From: a virus
IMG/VR virus record: IMGVR_UViG_3300042345_000282
Span: 36,328-100,327 of that record
Strand: one strand, 5' to 3'
DNA length: 64,000 nucleotides
This document shows positions 57,639 through 64,000 of the stretch, in pieces. The notes under the pieces were generated by a model. That model made no database searches. It was not told the DNA's origin and saw only the letters and a list, made by a program, of their open reading frames with translations. Both the position numbers and the translations under genes were made by a program. Numbering within the stretch: position 1 is the stretch's first letter; each line of letters starts with the position of its first letter.

Positions 57639-57667
57639 ATGATAACAGAAAGATATTCAAAAATCAA
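57639..57667 (-). promoter_or_regulatory. Sigma70-like promoter
   Basis: TTGATT, 17 bases, TATCAT; the -35 box lies over the stop of the upstream gene. Confidence 0.5.
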
Positions 57668-58674
57668 ATATCTTTCCACCCAGCCTGACGAATCAAATGA
57701 AGCGCCCAGACGTGATGGCCAGTTTTGGTAGGATGATTGCTATGATAGACTAATCCCTTAGCAACCTTACCAGCAATATAATCGAACATGAAATTTACCT
57801 TGTTTATCTGATCTTCCATCCAATTCATTGGTAACAATAGTTTAGGACCAACAGATTTCGAATAGGCGTCAGTTTCGATAGCGTTCAAGATATACGGGGG
57901 TTCTACATCAACGTTGACTAATTTGCCCGTATAAACGATCCAGGTAGGATCGATTATCTTAAAATTATAATCTCGTTTAGGTGTAGCAATCTTGGTGAAA
58001 TTTCTCCACATGATACCTTCTATAGGACATGCTTTGAAATTAGCAAGCATATTATGGAAACTCTCAAAGAACAGTTCATCATATGATGCTAACCAATCCA
58101 AGATGTGTATCTCGCGCTCTTTGGGAATGTCGTACCATTTGCTGATAGCAGTGTGCGAACGGAATAACTTAGTCCATGGTAGGACTAATTCTCGACCAGG
58201 CTCTGTCATCTGCATTGCTACATAGACTTTCTTGTATCCTAATGTTGCAACGTGCTTCAATATTCTTTCGAGGTCTAGATGCATGTATAGATTGCAATTG
58301 CCGGGAATAGCAAACTGATACAAGTCCCAACCCATGACTTCTGCAATTCTAGGACCAAAGCATCCTTGCAATTGATTACGGAAGTTAAATTTGCCGATGC
58401 CGGTGCCTATACCATCTAGCGCCTCGCCATATGTCCAACTCTCTCCCACATTGACAAACAATGTATCACTGCCCCTTATCACATGAAACTCTGTATTTTC
58501 TGCAGGAATTTGAATGTGCATGGGCTTCATATTGTCGTCAGTGACCAATATCTTTTTTGCGTTATTTAAAAAAGAATTTTCACTCATGAATAATGAGTTC
58601 ATATCGTATTCGCGATATGTTGATTTTTCTATCAATTCAGGTTCTGGGTGCAGACCTGTCTTTGGATCCCACAT
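57664..58674 (-). CDS. SGNH-like protein, larger third member
   Basis: 336 aa. FVNVGESWTYGEALDGIGTG (GES nucleophile-type block), AIPGNCNLYMH, VYVAMQMTEPGREL and HSNHPTKTGHHVWALHLIRQ (catalytic His block). N-terminal 70 residues are extra. Likely the same fold as copies A and B, with a different target. Function unproven. Confidence 0.6.
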   Translation of the reverse strand: MWDPKTGLHPEPELIEKSTYREYDMNSLFMSENSFLNNAKKILVTDDNMKPMHIQIPAENTEFHVIRGSDTLFVNVGESWTYGEALDGIGTGIGKFNFRNQLQGCFGPRIAEVMGWDLYQFAIPGNCNLYMHLDLERILKHVATLGYKKVYVAMQMTEPGRELVLPWTKLFRSHTAISKWYDIPKEREIHILDWLASYDELFFESFHNMLANFKACPIEGIMWRNFTKIATPKRDYNFKIIDPTWIVYTGKLVNVDVEPPYILNAIETDAYSKSVGPKLLLPMNWMEDQINKVNFMFDYIAGKVAKGLVYHSNHPTKTGHHVWALHLIRQAGWKDI

Positions 58675-58675
58675 A

Positions 58676-59152
58676 TTAAATAACCACTCTCATATTAGGT
58701 TTTGTTGTATTGTACGTGATCGTAGCGCCATTCTCGCCGTCTTCGCTTACTGTGATCTCAATCTTGCGATCTGGATATCTAGTGGCGATTTGTTCGTAAA
58801 GGTCATCACTGATCATCTCACAACTCTTGTAGTCTAATGACAATACACCTTGTGCGCTAGAATACAACCCTTCAAGCCACCTTTTGAATTGAATGAATTC
58901 CACATCTCTGTCGTTATGGAAAACTTCAATGGCAACAGTAAAATGAAAAATATGCCTATGCGGGTAACCCAAAAACGATACATCATATTCATCTCCAGTC
59001 TTAAGTTTAGGATCTTCTAATGCGGCAGGATACTTATGAATACCTTCTTTACGGAAGGTAACCCAGATCATTCTAGAAGCCTGATCTTTAATTCTACGTC
59101 TAGTTTCTGCCTTGGCCAAATTGGCCTGATAAATCACTGGATCCTCGCTCAT
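58676..59152 (-). CDS. PTPS/QueD-fold-like protein
   Basis: 158 aa. YPHRHIFHFTVAIEVFHNDR then VEFIQFKRWLEGLY and KIEITVSEDGENGATITYN follow the T-fold order of QueD, but the catalytic Cys is absent and only an HRH remains. It may be a pterin- or purine-binding relative. It sits one gene from the DpdA-like enzyme. Tentative. ATGA overlap upstream. Confidence 0.45.
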   Translation of the reverse strand: MSEDPVIYQANLAKAETRRRIKDQASRMIWVTFRKEGIHKYPAALEDPKLKTGDEYDVSFLGYPHRHIFHFTVAIEVFHNDRDVEFIQFKRWLEGLYSSAQGVLSLDYKSCEMISDDLYEQIATRYPDRKIEITVSEDGENGATITYNTTKPNMRVVI

Positions 59153-59325
59153 CTATCATCTCCTAAATCTATAGTTTCATGTTTTTCTTCCCACTCTTGA
59201 CGGCGCAATCTACGCAACTGATTGACTATATCTGCCATCTTTTGCAGGTCCTTATTATCGGTACCGCTCTCTAATTGTTTTAATTGATTCTCTAACAATC
59301 TAATTTGATATGCGTATGACGACAT
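59149..59325 (-). CDS. 58-residue coiled-coil protein
   Basis: MSSYAYQIRLLENQLKQLES then MADIVNQLRRLRRQEWEEKH. Starts two bases after the DpdA-like stop and overlaps the next gene by ATGA. Unknown function. Confidence 0.6.
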   Translation of the reverse strand: MSSYAYQIRLLENQLKQLESGTDNKDLQKMADIVNQLRRLRRQEWEEKHETIDLGDDR

Positions 59326-59327
59326 AT

Positions 59328-60866
59328 TTAATTCTCCGTATTTTTAGACATCAGATCATCTGTGTCTTCAATTTCCTCTATATAATCTTCAGTACTTTCT
59401 TCTACTGAAAACAGTTCATCAAACTTAGTCAAAGCATTGACTGTCTTTTTGCCACTGAATCCTTGACTGCCTGATTTCATTTGCATCCAGAATCTATCAT
59501 ACTTATCAATTAAGTTGAGACTTCGCTCCCTATCCTTCAATGAGAATATCCCTTCAACGATATCACTGAATCTGATCTTCTCAAAAATCTCGTTCATGAC
59601 CATTGCAGGAACGATACCCTGATCATATGATTTGTTACCGTCTTGTACCGCAGTGATATGCTGATAGACATTATGGGCTTGCAACAATGTATAACTCAAT
59701 GTATCCCAACTTGTCTTAGTCTCTTTACCATGCGCACCCAAGAATCCAACACCTCTATAGCACAAGTCACGAACTAGCATTCTATCAGTGATAGGGCTGT
59801 CAGTGAATGTTTTATGGATACCGTCAGCCAATACAGCAATACTGAATTTCCGATTATCGTTTGCATAATCTTTGTTTTCAGCCGTTTTTTCCATGCTGTA
59901 TGACCACTTAGTATCATGTTCGATGTTGTTCTGAAAGTATGCTAATCCCTTAGCCGCACTATAGAACGGGCTTGCGCAATCGAATGTGATCTGGAAGTTT
60001 GGATTGTGATGCTTTCGAATCGCTCGTTGAATATCACTGAACAATACTGCATATTCTAAGATGCTAGTACCCAAGCAGTGTACAAGATCGTGCTTGCCTG
60101 GCTCAAGTAATCCATCATGAATCATGATCACAAGACGGCGTAGCATCAAATGAATATCAATCTTATTCTGACCACCGAATGCCCAACCATTGAAATGATT
60201 GTCTGGATAGATGTTAGGGTCACAATACTTCTTCATCTCTTCATACCATTTATCACTCTGTGTATGATTGAGACCCTGCAATACGTTTAAGAATTTGCAA
60301 TTACCATTACGGTTATTGATGAAGTATTCGTTATTAATATGTGTAGCCTTCACCGCATCTTCGATTGTGCGAATGCCGTGTTTGTCAAATAGATGTTGAT
60401 TGCGAATAGTCTGTGACGGAACGTCAAGACACATGCCATAATCCATGTATGTATCCATCCAGTTCAATACTAACTTGCGTTGCTTCATAGCCTTAGGACA
60501 GTTAGGGTCTTTCCAGTCAGCAGGCCATTGACCCTTCATGATCTGAAAACCACCACTATCACCTAACATAAACGTACCTTGTTCACGCTTACGAATGATG
60601 CTTTCAGCAGGGTCATCAACAGTAGTGTCGAGATTAGCGTGACCTGCTGAATATAACGCCCACTTATATGTGTATAGTCCTTGCTTGCTATTCAAGAAAT
60701 TCAAACATTCAACATCGCCGTTAAACCCTTGGGGAATTCTAGACAGATCAAAATATTGTTGACCTTCACGCTGTTTTCCCAAACCAGTGATGAAGAAACT
60801 AGACATAGCGGGCAAAAATAAAGCCCAATCATTATTGTGTGAATTCGATAGATTTATTTGTTCCAT
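59328..60866 (-). CDS. dpdA: DpdA-like DNA-guanine transglycosylase (TGT superfamily)
   Basis: 512 aa. FMLGDSGGFQIMKGQWPADW contains the TGT DSGGFQ motif with the substrate-binding Asp; YGMCLDVPSQT, FLNVLQGLNH and GWAFGGQNK line the TIM barrel. Tgt enzymes swap guanine for a 7-deazaguanine; long phage members such as DpdA act on DNA. C-terminal 100 residues are acidic and probably flexible. The FolE-QueD-QueE genes nearby would supply the base. Confidence 0.8.
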   Translation of the reverse strand: MEQINLSNSHNNDWALFLPAMSSFFITGLGKQREGQQYFDLSRIPQGFNGDVECLNFLNSKQGLYTYKWALYSAGHANLDTTVDDPAESIIRKREQGTFMLGDSGGFQIMKGQWPADWKDPNCPKAMKQRKLVLNWMDTYMDYGMCLDVPSQTIRNQHLFDKHGIRTIEDAVKATHINNEYFINNRNGNCKFLNVLQGLNHTQSDKWYEEMKKYCDPNIYPDNHFNGWAFGGQNKIDIHLMLRRLVIMIHDGLLEPGKHDLVHCLGTSILEYAVLFSDIQRAIRKHHNPNFQITFDCASPFYSAAKGLAYFQNNIEHDTKWSYSMEKTAENKDYANDNRKFSIAVLADGIHKTFTDSPITDRMLVRDLCYRGVGFLGAHGKETKTSWDTLSYTLLQAHNVYQHITAVQDGNKSYDQGIVPAMVMNEIFEKIRFSDIVEGIFSLKDRERSLNLIDKYDRFWMQMKSGSQGFSGKKTVNALTKFDELFSVEESTEDYIEEIEDTDDLMSKNTEN

Positions 60867-60869
60867 ATA

Positions 60870-61538
60870 TTATATCCCTGATTTTATTTTATCGTAAAAG
60901 TCTATACCTGTCATGAAATCATAATCAGGCTGTAAATAATTAGATACATTTTTCTTTGCTTGCTTATCTCTATTATAATACTTTTTGAGGTAAGTTAACA
61001 GCACTAATTTTACCGGACTGTCGGTATTTCTGTTATATCGCGATTCTAAGTCAGTGTTCCATAAAGTTAGTTTTTTACCCAATCGATGTTGAACAAAACT
61101 TTTGAATGAGTCGGTGTAGTTATCATTCACTCGTATAAAGGTACAATTATCAGAATTTAATCCATTTAAAAAGTTCACTTGTAGTTCTGAGTGTTCGTCT
61201 AATGCACACTGATTGAATACGTAACATAATAACGCATCATTGTTCAATCGAACCGGGGTGTCGCTAGGGTTATTCTTCCTGTAAAAATGTTCGACCACTC
61301 CAGACATCCATCTTTCTAGAGGATCGCGGATAAGTACCAACATTTCTTTTTTCTTTAATTCTTTATTGGTTAGAAAATTATCATAGTGCCAATTAAAGTT
61401 ATGCATTAAAATATATTCAGTGAATGAACTTGCATTTTTGGCTATAGGAATATAAACAAATCGCTCATCGTCCGAAACTACACAATGACCGCGATTTTCA
61501 AATCCTATCTTGGATAATGTACCCTTTATCTTACTCAT
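60870..61538 (-). CDS. Sulfotransferase-like protein, copy A
   Basis: 222 aa. FVYIPIAKNASSFTEYILMH is a 5'-PSB-like PAPS loop and MLVLIRDPLERWMSGVVEHF the 3'-phosphate site. C-terminal LQPDYDFMTGIDFYDKI. Overlaps copy B by eight bases. Acceptor unknown; could be a glycan or protein. Confidence 0.65.
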   Translation of the reverse strand: MSKIKGTLSKIGFENRGHCVVSDDERFVYIPIAKNASSFTEYILMHNFNWHYDNFLTNKELKKKEMLVLIRDPLERWMSGVVEHFYRKNNPSDTPVRLNNDALLCYVFNQCALDEHSELQVNFLNGLNSDNCTFIRVNDNYTDSFKSFVQHRLGKKLTLWNTDLESRYNRNTDSPVKLVLLTYLKKYYNRDKQAKKNVSNYLQPDYDFMTGIDFYDKIKSGI

Positions 61539-62217
61539 GTTGAGGACCTTTATAAAACGTTAGTGTTTTAATAAAGTCATAGTCCGGCTTTAAGTAATCT
61601 TCTACTATGGCATTATATTTTGGGTAATCTTGAAAAAACTTTTTGAGTTTTTTAAGATTATTTTGTTTACCCGGCCTATCTTGAGTACGATTGAACCATA
61701 ATAGTTGATTCTCTTCTCGAAAGGCTCCGAAGTATGGATTTTCTGTGCCTTTCTTGTCCCAAAAACTATAGTTTTTATTTAGATCATTGATGATAAAATA
61801 TTTTAGTGTATCTTTATAGTTATCATCGAGGAACATAAACACGCACTCATCGGTGTCTAATCCTTCAAGGTAATTTACCTGTAGTTCACTATGAGGATCT
61901 AATGCAAGTTGATGTAAAATATAGTGCATATTATTTTCTTGCATCTCAAGTTGTTGTAGATGAAAATGATGCACGATTCCCGAAAACCATCTAGATAAAG
62001 GATCTCGTAATACTACTAATTTTTTCTTTTCTTTTAGATTTTCATTAGACTTAAAGTTATCTGTCTCGGTCCAGCCGCACATATAATTTAAAATCTGTAT
62101 GGTATATCTACTGGCACATTTAGGCAATGGAACATAGATGTAGTCAGTATCATTCGCCGGCGTACATTTACCTAAGTCCCAACGTGCTATCCTAGATTTA
62201 GGTGCTATTATTCTCAT
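61531..62217 (-). CDS. Sulfotransferase-like protein, copy B
   Basis: 228 aa. IYVPLPKCASRYTIQILNYM and LVVLRDPLSRWFSGIVHHFH align with copy A, as do LALDPHSELQVNYLEGLDTD and YLKPDYDFIKTLTFY. Tandem duplication with about one third identity by eye. Confidence 0.65.
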   Translation of the reverse strand: MRIIAPKSRIARWDLGKCTPANDTDYIYVPLPKCASRYTIQILNYMCGWTETDNFKSNENLKEKKKLVVLRDPLSRWFSGIVHHFHLQQLEMQENNMHYILHQLALDPHSELQVNYLEGLDTDECVFMFLDDNYKDTLKYFIINDLNKNYSFWDKKGTENPYFGAFREENQLLWFNRTQDRPGKQNNLKKLKKFFQDYPKYNAIVEDYLKPDYDFIKTLTFYKGPQHE

Positions 62218-62530
62218 CTTGTACTAATTTGATAATGATATCTAATTTCTCTTTAGCATCTTTTACTGCTGGATATTCTTTAGCGAGTTTTTCGATACGC
62301 TCATCTTCAACCATCTTTTTCTTAGCCCAGTCCATGATAGACTGCAATTGAGGGTCAGATGATAATTCTACCGAGTTGTCGATCTTGTACCAAGATCCGC
62401 TAGCATTATCACATACCTCGAACTGCTTCGTGTTTCCGTTCCAACGCACTTGTCCACTCTGTGCTGGCAGTAGATATTGTCTATCTACTTGCCAGACTAT
62501 GGGATTCTGATATGAATGGATCTTTATCAT
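62198..62530 (-). CDS. Protein of unknown function downstream of the sliding clamp
   Basis: 110 aa from ATG at 62530 (ATGA overlap with the clamp stop). MIKIHSYQNPIVWQVDRQYL; WNGNTKQFEVCDNASGSWYK; C-terminal helix. Familiar in T4-like aquatic phages as a structural-type or replication-adjacent unknown. Confidence 0.6.
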   Translation of the reverse strand: MIKIHSYQNPIVWQVDRQYLLPAQSGQVRWNGNTKQFEVCDNASGSWYKIDNSVELSSDPQLQSIMDWAKKKMVEDERIEKLAKEYPAVKDAKEKLDIIIKLVQDENNST

Positions 62531-63249
62531 TTTGCCTGTGCGGGGAGCAGATAGCGATATGTCGCACACAGTCCCTTCACAGTGATTTCAGTTGCGCCCT
62601 GATCGCTGATCTTGACTGTCTTATCGCCGGGCAAGTCCATGATGCTCATGAATACCTTTACAGGCCATGCCCACGAACGACTCAATGTACCTTCTACATC
62701 AGGGTGAAATACAAAGTTACCGCTGTGTGTTGACGGGTCACCAAAGTAAATCTTAAGATCGCCCTTGTCAGTCTTAGTAGTGAAATGAATCTCTTCGCTG
62801 TTTGCTTGAGCCTGCTTCTTCAATCGCATGATACCTGCAACAGTAGGTTCGAACTCAACGTCCCACTTAGCGCCCTTGAACTTGACATCTTTGACTTTTT
62901 CTTCGATGATAGCCTTGCCCATCAATCGATAGTCATTGACGAAATCACCAGCCTTAGTCTCAAAGTGAATAGCAGTAGGGACATCGTCCTTGTTACGTGT
63001 AACATTGATGACTGCATGTTCATCATAATCATCAAAACCAAGAATAGTCTTGAGTTTGCCTAAATTAGGCATACCGAACGTACCAATGAATTCTGCTTGA
63101 GGAGTATCAAAAGTACCCTCAACGATAACGCTCTTGTCTTCTGCGATAGCAGAGATTACTGTCTGCTTGTCAGTACCTGCGACCTTGACGAGTTCGATGA
63201 CCCCCAAGCCAAATGTATGTTGAATCAAATCTTGTAAATTGTCTTTCAT
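62527..63249 (-). CDS. 45: Sliding clamp (gp45-like)
   Basis: 240 aa, near T4 gp45 length (228). Clamp-type repeats: EGTFDTPQAEFIGTFGMPNL then GKLKTILGFDDYDEHAVINV and KAIIEEKVKDVKFKGAKWDV; C-terminal GLCATYRYLLPAQAK. Binds the polymerase tail and, in T4, the late transcription complex. Here it follows gene 43 directly. Own sigma70-like promoter. Confidence 0.85.
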   Translation of the reverse strand: MKDNLQDLIQHTFGLGVIELVKVAGTDKQTVISAIAEDKSVIVEGTFDTPQAEFIGTFGMPNLGKLKTILGFDDYDEHAVINVTRNKDDVPTAIHFETKAGDFVNDYRLMGKAIIEEKVKDVKFKGAKWDVEFEPTVAGIMRLKKQAQANSEEIHFTTKTDKGDLKIYFGDPSTHSGNFVFHPDVEGTLSRSWAWPVKVFMSIMDLPGDKTVKISDQGATEITVKGLCATYRYLLPAQAK

Positions 63250-63292
63250 GTGTTTCCTCTTTGTGTTAGATATTTAGGTAGAATCATTGTGT

Positions 63293-63321
63293 ATAATAGT
63301 GGATTTTATTGCAAAAGTCAA
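63293..63321 (-). promoter_or_regulatory. Sigma70-like promoter for the sliding clamp
   Basis: TTGACT, 17 bases, TATTAT, in the gap between polymerase and clamp genes. Confidence 0.65.
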
Positions 63322-63328
63322 ATACTTG

Positions 63329-64000
63329 TCATCCAAAACTAAACAAATCATCAAATGTCGAATTGGTGTCTGTGTTCTCTTCTAGTTCCCAATTCAACAC
63401 TCCTAGAAGGTTATCGATCTTTTTATCGACCAATGTTTTTTCCATAGCACTATCATCGAATGGTAGTTCTATGAACCAGTTTGGTAATCGCAATTCATCA
63501 GTGGGATATGCTATGCTTGTGAAGTTCAACGGATTAGGCTTTAGTTTACATACCACTACCTTCATACCATCGACCATCTTCATGCTATAGTTGTCACCAT
63601 TTACACGGCGTAGATAATTCCAGTTCAATGCCGCGCGAACGTGTCCGGGCATATTAGCCTTACCTGTCTTACTATTTGCTTCAAGATCACCATATGTAGT
63701 TAAGTTGTTGACACTCTTGGGCGAACCCTTAGTCCAACTATCTTGCTTACCAAGTTCGATCTTGAATTGCTTGATGCGTTCAATGACATCCTCTCTAGTC
63801 TTACCTGCGAGGACCATCTCAAGCACTTCAAACAAGAAGTCTTGCACATACTTGGGAGTATCTGCTCGTTTCAAGTCAAGACCCATAGCCTTGATCTTGC
63901 CTTGCTTCCCATCTTTGTCTAGTCGCTTACCTTCTTTATCATAGATGTTGATAGCATAACGCTTCTTAGTGATGAACAAACTACGATCACCGACAAGTTC
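63329..64000 (-). CDS. 43: DNA polymerase, C-terminal part (gp43-like)
   Basis: The gene enters from the right edge; 223 codons are visible. YAINIYDKEGKRLDKDGKQG, KAMGLDLKRADTPKYVQDFL and RAALNWNYLRRVNG belong to the thumb of T4-type family B polymerase. The C-terminal TFDDLFSFG is the clamp-binding tail. Partial, so the exonuclease and palm motifs are outside the window. Confidence 0.88.
   Translation of the reverse strand, partial: ELVGDRSLFITKKRYAINIYDKEGKRLDKDGKQGKIKAMGLDLKRADTPKYVQDFLFEVLEMVLAGKTREDVIERIKQFKIELGKQDSWTKGSPKSVNNLTTYGDLEANSKTGKANMPGHVRAALNWNYLRRVNGDNYSMKMVDGMKVVVCKLKPNPLNFTSIAYPTDELRLPNWFIELPFDDSAMEKTLVDKKIDNLLGVLNWELEENTDTNSTFDDLFSFG

Noticed and set aside
1-64000. Bacterial chromosome fragment, given Clp, bS21, FolE and FdxA
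   Set aside because: Polymerase and clamp of T4 type, late promoters, dense ATGA-coupled small genes and structural proteins show it is a phage.

Overview
The window is 64 kb of a tailed-phage genome of the large T4-like (myovirus) type. The evidence is: a T4-type B-family DNA polymerase C-terminus (gp43-like) followed by a gp45-type sliding clamp at the right end, a flap endonuclease/RNase H, ATP-dependent DNA ligase, UvsE-type UV endonuclease, dCMP deaminase and MazG-like protein, T4-type late promoters (TATAAATA and close variants), and dense runs of small ATGA-coupled genes nearly all on the minus strand. Only four genes, in two small islands (19.7-20.8 kb and 43.0-44.8 kb), are on the plus strand. 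A ribosomal protein bS21 gene, betaproteobacterial-looking 7Fe ferredoxin and many proteins of the kind seen in cyanophages and pelagiphages suggest an aquatic phage of a Gram-negative host. The host is not proven.

Layout, left to right (transcription mostly right to left). 0-9.5 kb: possible IF-1 start, nucleosidase plus adenine phosphoribosyltransferase, coiled-coil structural protein, two late genes with capsid-targeting-like N-termini, dCMP deaminase, ferredoxin, cupin, phosphoesterase and small membrane proteins. 9.5-16.4 kb: two radical SAM proteins around a block of small early-type genes driven by near-identical sigma70 promoters. 16.4-26.5 kb: ClpP, phasin-like protein, SprT-like protein, ClpS, Hsp20, bS21, ClpX, two exported proteins, and a large membrane protein with an A_AAA_AAG slippery site. 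26.5-35.6 kb: small genes including a MNERI paralogue array, DNA ligase, and an FG-GAP lipoprotein. 35.6-45 kb: methyltransferases, flap endonuclease, a DNA methylase near a PD-(D/E)XK-like protein, UvsE and a GP88-like protein. 45-64 kb: sugar epimerase, glycosyltransferases, nucleotidyltransferases, QueE, QueD, FolE, GMP reductase, SGNH-like proteins, a DpdA/TGT-like transglycosylase, two sulfotransferase-like proteins, clamp and polymerase.

How the parts may work together. FolE, QueD and QueE make 7-carboxy-7-deazaguanine from GTP, and the DpdA-like enzyme would insert a deazaguanine base into DNA; QueC is not in this window. A nucleosidase and an adenine phosphoribosyltransferase could clear SAM by-products made by the several radical SAM enzymes and methyltransferases, and the ferredoxin could supply electrons to those enzymes. 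ClpX, ClpP, ClpS and Hsp20, next to bS21, look like a phage set for protein turnover and translation control. Promoters fall into two classes: 18 sigma70-like sites, all with a 17-bp spacer, and T4-like late sites. Several late sites place the ATG exactly at the predicted +1, and others begin the transcript with a hairpin.

Limits: all function calls come from reading motifs and recalled family resemblance without database search; promoters and hairpins were found by eye. No tRNA, CRISPR, integrase, insertion sequence or origin was recognised. No stretch over 300 bases lacks a gene.
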